A DNA stretch of 64,000 bases from Adiantum capillus-veneris (Eukaryota > Streptophyta > Polypodiopsida > Polypodiales > Pteridaceae): assembly GCA_014529385.2 (NCBI GenBank), contig CM043949.1:114393477-114457476 (forward strand), in the 5' to 3' direction. Position numbers and translations under genes: made by a program. The notes beneath the pieces are model-generated. The model was not told where the DNA came from, did not search any database, and saw nothing but the letters and a program-made list of their open reading frames with translations. Within the stretch, counting starts at the first letter, position 1. Every line of letters starts with the position of its first letter. Shown piece by piece: positions 57,314 to 64,000 of the stretch.

Positions 57314-57622
57314 GTGGTTCAGTTATACTATTTTGTCACCAACAAGAAGGATAATGGAAACTTTGTTATTGCTAAACCAGTAGTCACTCAAAATGAGTGG
57401 GTCTATAATAGAGTTATCAAAGTCATTTCACTGCAACAAGTTAAAAGTTTTTCACTTATCAAGAATTTTCTTCTAACCACAAATAGGTTTGTAGTTGATG
57501 AACCTAAGAATGATGTAAATAAGGATTATCATATTGATGATGTAGTGTGCTTACAAACGAGTATTGCCTATATTACTATGCATGAGGACAATCTACTCAT
57601 AGAATGCTATAGCTTAATATGA
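57314..57622 (+). pseudogene. leader ORF remnant of element E
   Basis: An open stretch of about 100 codons between primer site and gag (YYFVTNKKDNGNFVIAKP, then QNEWVYNRVIKVISL). It matches the place of the leader ORF in G and has weak similarity to it. No domain is recognised. Stops precede it in the same frame, so it is the tail of something longer. Confidence 0.4.
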
Positions 57623-57867
57623 TAGGAACAATATTGTAAATACTTTATGAAAACTACAAAAGAGTTTTGTTCTCTTCAATTTGTGTCTTGAGTTTTGCCT
57701 TGAATCGTTGAAAGTTAAATTCCTTGAACATATTGACTTGAGCCGTCATTGATAAGTGTATTTTTGCATAAGTACCATCCACTGCACTATAAACTACCAT
57801 ACACGAGAAAAAACTTCTCCTAAAACAAGTCCATCTCCCACATTCAAAGAAGAGGAGCCATATTGAG

Positions 57868-58770
57868 TGCAATGAAGAAGCTTGGATTGATGCGATGAAA
57901 GAACATTTTGAAGCTGCAAGGACCCAACCTGAAAATTAAACTATGCTTGCAATGTTTTCCCTTCTAGGTGATGTGAAAATATGGTGCAAGAAACATTGCA
58001 AGGACTTGGGTATCCTAGGATCTTCTCAGTCTTGAGAGGATATGAAAAGAGATGTTACAAAGCAATATCTTCCACCAGCTCATTGGGCCGTCAAGATAAA
58101 TGAGTTCTTCGTTTTAAAACAACTAACCTTATTTGTGGGGGAGTATTACTCCAAATGCATAACCGTACAAATATATGAACCCAAAATTTCCATTGAGTAG
58201 CATGTAGCTAGATTCTATCAAAGATTAAATCAACCCTTGAATACATGTCTTGAAGCAATGAGACCCATATTACTCTAGGATGCTCTCTTAAGGGAAAACC
58301 CTCTAGCTAAAAAAATGGCTAGGAATCAAGGGAGAGTAGACTTTAGGAATCAAAGAGGCAGACTCAATATTGGAACCCTAGACCTTCTTAATCTTATCAA
58401 CCTCACCTTGTCTTAGTAGCAGCTATAGTAAATTAACTTAGCCTCAACATTCAAATATCCATTGGTATGAGTGTAATGAGTTGTCACTACAAGAAAAAAT
58501 GCCCTGGAAGAAATGTAGAAACAATCTCAAATGAAATTCTTGGCAGCCATGACTGATTTGGCTATTTTTCCAGCAAATAAATTTCTTTCTTGTCCAATGT
58601 GCACTTGTTCAAGCACCAAATGGTAGAGATCAACATGTTCATCATGGATAAAGGAATGCACATAGAGGTCGTGGAAGTGGAGCTGTGGATCAAGCTCATA
58701 CTATTGTTACAGAAAAGCCAATTTTAGGGACCATGTTGAGGAGAGAGAAACTTTGAATTCTTTACTCTCA
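57868..58770 (+). pseudogene. gag: gag of element E
   Basis: Reads EEAWIDAMKEHFEAART, KRDVTKQYLPPAHWAVKINEFF, GEYYSKC and HVARFYQRLNQPLN, homologous to the gag of G, with at least four stops. The zinc-knuckle place (HWYECNELSLQ) has lost most metal ligands. The C-terminal RGRGSGAVDQAH...EKPILGT matches RGRGGGRAVRAF...GEPTLGE in G. Fully decayed. Confidence 0.75.
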
Positions 58771-59737
58771 AGAAAGGGATCTTAGAAACAAAATCATCAT
58801 TGAGCACTCAGTGAAGTAGAAAGAAGTTCCTGAAAAAGATTCAAGATGGGAAGACAAAACTTTTCTCCAAAAGATCTTCCAAATTTACCTTGAGGACATT
58901 TTAATTCTTGAACTTGGGAAGAATGTACGGTTTCTACTACCCTAGGAGACTGGGTCTCCATGCAAAAACATTATCATGCCATTTTGATCATAAATCAGAA
59001 GTTTCTATTTTTAGCAATCTTTTCCACCATTGATGATCTATTGATGTATATATTGATGTAGGCCTTTTAAAAGTAAAATTTCAACTTCTTTGTCACTTTT
59101 GTCCAAAAATAGAAAGTTTTGAGGTGCTTGCCCCTATTTAGACATGATTATCTCATCTAAATATACCTGGCCTTGAATTTCCATAAAAATAGTTGTGTGC
59201 TCCAAAAATTGCTAGATATACTAGGTGTGTGCATCTCTTACATTGGCTCGTCATCCTCTAGCTTGCCTTTCAAAAGCAATTTTCTGGATTGAATTTTAAT
59301 AAGCTAAGCTCACCCTAGTCAATTAATCAATATCCTAAACCTAATCAAATTAATGCACAATTCAAAGGTATACATGTCTATGCATGTGCATGTGCATGGG
59401 CATGTGCATGTGCATGGGCATGGGCATGTGTGTGCATGTGTATGCATGTCCACGGACGCTCATAAGATGACCCATAGCCATGTACCCATCTGTTTTGGAA
59501 ACAATGGCTCTAAGCATGGGGTTACATGAGGTGTAGCACACAAAGCTATCATGGAAGGCTTAGCTGATGTGCACTTTTGACCTATCCTGGCAAGCAAGTG
59601 ACCTTAGGACACCTTTAGTAATTAGAACAGCAATAGGGGGTGCTTTCGATGCAATAGGTTCTAATTTGGCTCTTAGAATCTAGGGCCTAGCCTAGAAACA
59701 AAGGGGTAGCCCCAACTTGCCAGAATCTATTAAAAGG
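58771..59737. other. internal remnant of element E without pol
   Basis: No protease, RT or integrase could be read. At 59379-59449 lies a run of GCATGT/GCATGG hexamers. Confidence 0.5.
59379..59449 (+). repeat. GCATGK hexamer repeat
   Basis: About ten imperfect GCATGT/GCATGG units in 70 bases, alternating purine and pyrimidine. Confidence 0.85.
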
Positions 59738-60153
59738 ACCCTTCTCTCACTCAGATTGGACACACTCCTAGGAGAAGAAGACTTTGAATTCTCTACATTT
59801 AACTCTATGAAGTAATAATAGACTAATTAATCAATTTCATAGCCTCTTACGTATGACCAAATAATCGAATTCTCGTCAATATGATTGCAAAACAAGCTAA
59901 TCTCCTTCAAATTCTTTCTTCAAGTACTTGCAAGAAATTTATGCAAGCTAAATGTGTGATTAGTGTAAACTACATCATTGGATGGTATGGATATGGATGC
60001 CTTTAGGCTTTACATAATCACATTTTTTCCTACCATAAATTTGAATTATTGGAAGAGAAGTGTAAATTGGTGTAATTATCATTTTTACGACCTTACGGTC
60101 AAATTGGTTTCCATCAAATTAGTTTTACCTAAGTTCAACTTGACTATGTAGTC

Positions 60154-60312
60154 ATGAAGATGGTCCCAAAAAGGACCCGTGTTAACAAGACTCACTTTAA
60201 TGAGGATGGCACTAGTTCAGAAGATGATAAGGGACAAAGAAGTGCAATGGAGGATGTGCCATCAAACTCACGGGGCATCCGCCTTGAAATAGATAAGGTT
60301 AGAACAATTTAA
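60154..60312 (+). CDS. possible 52-residue ORF within an extra segment of the 3' LTR of E
   Basis: ATG at 60154, TAA at 60310. Begins with basic MKMVPKRTRVNKTHF and continues with acidic EDGTSSEDDKGQ. The layout resembles the first residues of some plant gag proteins, but it is short, lies in about 0.4 kb absent from the other LTR, and has no partner. May be chance. Confidence 0.25.
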   Translation: MKMVPKRTRVNKTHFNEDGTSSEDDKGQRSAMEDVPSNSRGIRLEIDKVRTI

Positions 60313-60803
60313 TTGAGTATTGTATGCATTGCATAAACAATAGAGTAGAAAAGGAAAAGGGAAAACAATTTTCAAATGGGACTAAATTGATTACAAACTA
60401 CGACATATATATTCATAATTGTTTTTATTATAGGAAAGGATTGTTTGAAAAGTAGATTGTTTGGTCGTAGAAAATAATTATATCGAGGAAGGAGGGCTTA
60501 GCAGAGTGAATGCTGAACGTGTGTGCATATAGGTACACATATCTTCCAGATTTGTGTCCAGATTGCAAAATAGCTCGTGTAGGTTTGTGCCCATATTGTA
60601 GGATAGTCTTGCATGTTTGTGCCGAGATTGCAAGACATTTTGATTATATGGGCAACCAAAGACACCAAGGATAATAAACTCTTGCTAAGATAAATGAACC
60701 GTTGGGGTTGGGATATTTTAATGAAGAAGGAGCGCATGTTTTTTTTTCGAGGAATGAATGTTTTGGTACTAATTTTTTGATAATGTTTGAAAGGATGTTT
60801 TAA

Positions 60804-62140
60804 CACTAGAATGGTAACAAGACACTTTTATGTCCTTGGACACTTTTGTGTCCTGTTAAGTGGCCATTTTGCTTGAATTATTTGAAGAGTATGGAAATGA
60901 ATTTCTAGGTGTTGTATATCCACAAATTTGCCTTATGAGATGAAAAAAACTTAGCATTTTTTTTGGAGTATCGATGTCACCATTAACCTTACTCTTGCAC
61001 AACATTTTTGAACCTAAATTGTGTGAAAAAACGGGTCCTGTTTTTGGCTTTTTTTCAATTTTTGGCAACTATACCACTCTAAACTTCATGTTTGTGAGGT
61101 TTAGATGGCTAGAGGTTAGTCCTTCATAGTTCTCAACATGTTTTGATGCTTGTAGGCAGAGCTAAGTGTTAAAATTGAAAGTTATGACCAATTTACAAGA
61201 ATTGCATAATCCTGTTTTTTGGCCAAAATTAGCACTTTTATGATTTTTTTGGTGGCTTTCTTGATATCCAAATTCAATTTTGATTGTGTAAGTGTAATGT
61301 ATAACATAAAGCTAATCTTCCTTGAGTTTTGGGGGACCTAATATGTTATATAGCATAGTATATGATGATGGTTGAGTTTTTTGATTGTTGAAGAATAGGA
61401 TACATTTTAGAGTAGCAAGTATAACTTTCTCAATATTGCTAGTTTCTTAGGCCAATTGTGTGTATTTTGTAGGTAGTAACCATATCTAATCATAGACTAC
61501 AAACTTGGCTAGATATTGAGTAGTTTCTATGGGTTTCTAGAGGTCATAATGCTAAACCCAGTTTTTTCATGTTTACTGTATTTAGCACTTTATCATTGCC
61601 CCCAAGGTTCCAATTGTAAGAGATCAATTATCCTTTTGACATGCTCCATGGATCCTTTTGAATGAAAAGTCCCAAAGGGAACTAAGAAAACATGTAGATA
61701 GTATCTGTATTGAGCGTGACTATAGAAACTTTGATGATAGGTCCGCAGAATGGCAAAAGTGCAACTTTTTTGTACCTTTTTTTTGCCCAAAAAAAAATTA
61801 GTGAGGTAAAAGCAACCATATGTTTTGGTCACCAACCCATTGAAGTTAATGGGGCATTTTATCTCAGGTCCTACAAAAATCCCCACTCTTATTTATATGC
61901 AATCAACCGTAAGAAATTGCTGTTTTGGGCAAAATGCACTGGTCCATCAACTTTGGAGGCTTGTAGTGACCAAGGGATGAGAAAAATTACAAGTTTCTCA
62001 TTTTTTCCATATGTAGTAGTTATTGAACTATAAGCTTATGAAAGGATTTTTCAAAATGAGTGGATCTACTATGGTTTTGGAATTTTTTGCCAAAACCCTG
62101 AAAGGACACTTTTATGTCCTATTAGGTTACCATTCTCGTG
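60804..62140. mobile_element. 1337-bp DNA transposon with TTAA target duplication
   Basis: Left end CACTAGAATGGTAAC, right end its inverse with one change (GTTACCATTCTCGTG). TTAA flanks both sides (60800-60803, 62141-62144). The homologous LTR copy near 56574 has a single TTAA and no insert, a natural empty site. GGACACTTTTATGTCC palindromic motifs lie near both ends. Only short frames occur inside, none resembling a transposase, so it is non-autonomous. TTAA duplication is typical of piggyBac-like elements, but the ends do not show the usual CCC start, so the superfamily is open. Confidence 0.88.
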
Positions 62141-62630
62141 TTAAGGAATCTTTGACAAGAAATGTAAGAAAGAAATTTTGTGTTATGAACAACTACATGA
62201 CATTAATTATAAAACAAGATAAAAGTGTGAGTGTGGAAGTAGAAAGTGGAAAGTGGGGATTGGCTCATGTTGCCATGTTTATGGATGCGTAGTCTTGATT
62301 GGTTGAGAAAATCTCTGCTCCCCTTCATTTAGGAAAAACCAAATTAGAACCTCATTGCACCAAGTGCCAAGAAACTCTCAAATGTTTGTACCTTTGAAAG
62401 ATATGAAAAAAAAGCATTTGAGCTTCTCTATTTTGGAAGATGAAATCTAGGAGCGTCTAAATGTTCATACTAGTTCATGCTTTCCTTGTGAGAGAGGTCT
62501 AGGAAACCTATCTAATGATTCACACTCATCATCTTGTGACGAGAGGATGTCCATTGGAATCGAATATTTCTTGACTATTTTTTTCAAACAATTAGGTCCT
62601 AGTGACCTATCAAGTACCCCCAGCTACCGT

Positions 62631-63380
62631 TGTTGGGGGATATGTGTTCGAAACGTGATCCGGGCAGGCGCTGGGCCTCTACTGTGGGAGGTGTGAGAGA
62701 GAACAAGGAAAACAGATGCATATGGCTTTGGCAATCACCGTAGTCTTCAATTAATCAATTCAAACTCTGAGTACAATATAATTAGTAGCCAAGGTGAGTT
62801 GTTAGTAGCACCAACACTTGGATCAATTAGTAAATAGGAGTTAGCTCCCTTTACAGATTAACCGAACCGTTAACGACACCGTGGCTTAAGATAGTGATTA
62901 ATTAACCTTCAGACTAATGAGAGTGATAAAAACTTTTGCTTGCCGCTTTACCTGCTTTATCTACATTCAAGATTCTGCATACTTCATGTAAGTTTACTAT
63001 GTCGATCATCGTGCTTCAATTATTGCCAAATCTTCTGCAGCTCCCTGCTCTATTTGCTTTGCATTGTCTTCATCACCGCACACAATCTTTGACTTCATCC
63101 TCTAAGCAACTTGCCTTCAAGCTCTGTATGCTAGTGATTCCTCTTACCGAGCCCAAGAGAGAGAGAGAGAGAGAGAGAGTTTCTCTTGTTTTTCCACCAC
63201 GAGAGAGAGAGCCCGTTTCTTGCTTCAAACCCTCCCTTGCCAGCTTATTCATAACCCTCCTTATCGTCTCATATCCCTTTTGCTGGCTTCTCCTCGATTG
63301 CTCCTCGTCTCCCTTAGATGCTAGCTGAGGAAGTGAGAGAGCGAGAGAAAGCTTGAGAGAGAGAGAGAGAGATAGAGAGA

Positions 63381-63429
<49 letters not shown>

Positions 63430-63840
63430 CTTGCTTTGTTTGCCTTCCCTTGCTTGTTCACCCTCCTTGCCTCTTTCCCTTTGCATGTTGAGGACAAGAG
63501 AGAGAATGCTTCCCTTTGCTTGCTTATCCCCTCTTTGCTTAAAACAGCACCCAATGGTGCCGCAACTACTGACGTGGCACGGGATTTGCCCCTATGACAT
63601 GGCAGGCAAAACTGTGGATGACACAAAATTTGGCCGGACCTGTCTTGAATGTGGTTGCCATGGCTTGATCTGCATTTTCCGTTTCTTGGCCGCCACCGTT
63701 GGAGCACCACCTCGGCCTACACGAGCCACATCACCCCTTCTTGTGCTCGTCCTCTCACTGGCTACCCGTTTTCTTTTCCATGCTTCACTTTTGTTTTCCC
63801 CTCTCTCCACACTAAAGCCCTTATTTTATTCAAATGGGCG
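62631..63840. other. unassigned right flank with microsatellites
   Basis: A TGTTGGGGGATATGTG at about 62631 could be the start of another LTR, but no partner is in view. GA runs at 63160-63178, 63356-63380 and 63412-63430 and an AC run at 63382-63411 follow. Long open frames here (for example 63353-63871) are low-complexity products of the repeats and C/T-rich DNA. No gene is supported. Confidence 0.5.
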
Positions 63841-64000
63841 GCCATTGGTATTGGGCCCTTGGGCACCATAGTCTCCTTAGGCGGGTGGCCCTCAAAGGGC
63901 ACCAACTTGAGCATGTTCCCTTGGGTGGCCATTGGTATTGGGCCCTTGGGCACCATAGTCTCCTTGGGCGGGTGGCCCTCAAAGGGCACCAGCTTGAGCA
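63841..64000 (-). repeat. 87-bp tandem repeat, at least 1.8 units, running off the edge
   Basis: GCCATTGGTATTGGG starts at 63841 and again at 63928, 87 bases on, with few changes between. Being 29 codons long, it keeps frame: on the minus strand both copies read VPFEGHPPKETMVPKGPIPM. The array continues beyond the window. Confidence 0.85.

Larger units (their letters stand above)
28583..62630 (+). mobile_element. Element E: outermost Ty3/gypsy element, host of B, C, D and a TTAA transposon
   Basis: The 5' LTR is in two pieces, 28583-29248 and 56346-57048, separated by element B. It is followed by a tRNA-Met-like primer site, a leader ORF, a broken gag, and a 3' LTR from about 59738 to 62630 that itself contains a transposon. 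The two outer LTR pieces align with successive parts of 59738-62630 (for example GAGAAGAAGACT, then AGAAGGGCTTAG, then GGTTTGTGCCCA). Protease, RT and integrase are missing. Both outer edges are approximate because the LTRs have diverged. Confidence 0.75.
59738..62630 (+). repeat. 3' LTR of element E, containing a transposon
   Basis: Aligns in order with 28583-29248 and 56346-57048; interrupted at 60804-62140. The 3' edge near 62630 is vague because similarity fades. Confidence 0.7.

Noticed and set aside
57654-57872. 72-codon minus-strand frame in element E
   Set aside because: Lies between leader and gag remnants on the opposite strand, no domain and no partner in G.
58484-58502. CACTACAAGAAAA, the usual CACTA transposon end
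   Set aside because: It falls at the zinc-knuckle codons of element E's gag and aligns with that gene in G. No matching right end or duplication follows.
61593-62033. Two overlapping open frames of about 100 codons in the TTAA transposon
   Set aside because: No transposase motif, opposite strands of the same AT-rich DNA, no support.

Overview
The window is a block of land-plant heterochromatin: a stack of nested, broken transposable elements with no convincing host gene. The evidence for a plant is chromovirus-type and Tat-lineage Ty3/gypsy proteins, primer sites complementary to initiator tRNA-Met, a CACTA transposon with an intron-bearing Transposase_24-like gene, and many (GA)n and (CA)n microsatellites. 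I cannot name the species. Elements are lettered A to H here for convenience.

Left part. Positions 1-1598 are the 3' end of an LTR element (H): an unrecognised 3'-terminal reading frame, polypurine tract and 3' LTR. Positions 3126-13838 are element A, a plus-strand Tat-like element with 1.9 kb LTRs, an extra ORF before gag, gag and protease, and no reverse transcriptase, RNase H or integrase. Positions about 14698-24370 are element G (Ty3/gypsy, tRNA-Met primer site), split between protease and reverse transcriptase by a 4.3 kb CACTA transposon (18213-22511, TSD TGA). The CACTA element carries a 173-bp minisatellite and a three-exon transposase-like gene. Positions 25617-27458 are a small LTR element (F) with a perfect TSD.

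Right part. Element E, a relative of G, starts near 28583 and ends near 62630. Its 5' LTR is split at 29248/56346 by element B (minus strand, Tat lineage with two RNase H domains). The 5' LTR of B is split at 38334/54478 by element C (minus-strand chromovirus-like). The gag of C is split just after its start codon by element D (minus strand, same family as C). The 3' LTR of E carries a 1337-bp transposon with 15-bp inverted ends and a TTAA duplication; the empty site survives in the 5' LTR. The insertion order is therefore E, then B, then C, then D, and target duplications support each step.

No element can move on its own as read here. All have stops, frameshifts or deletions, and C and D have complementary losses (integrase core in C, polymerase core in D). 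The last 1.4 kb holds microsatellites and the start of an 87-bp tandem repeat that runs off the edge.

The least explained items are the extra reading frames outside the canonical gag-pol: before gag in A/B and in G/E, and after pol in H. The TTAA transposon, the 173-bp array and the recurrent LTR hairpins and paired CCAAT boxes are the other structures worth testing.
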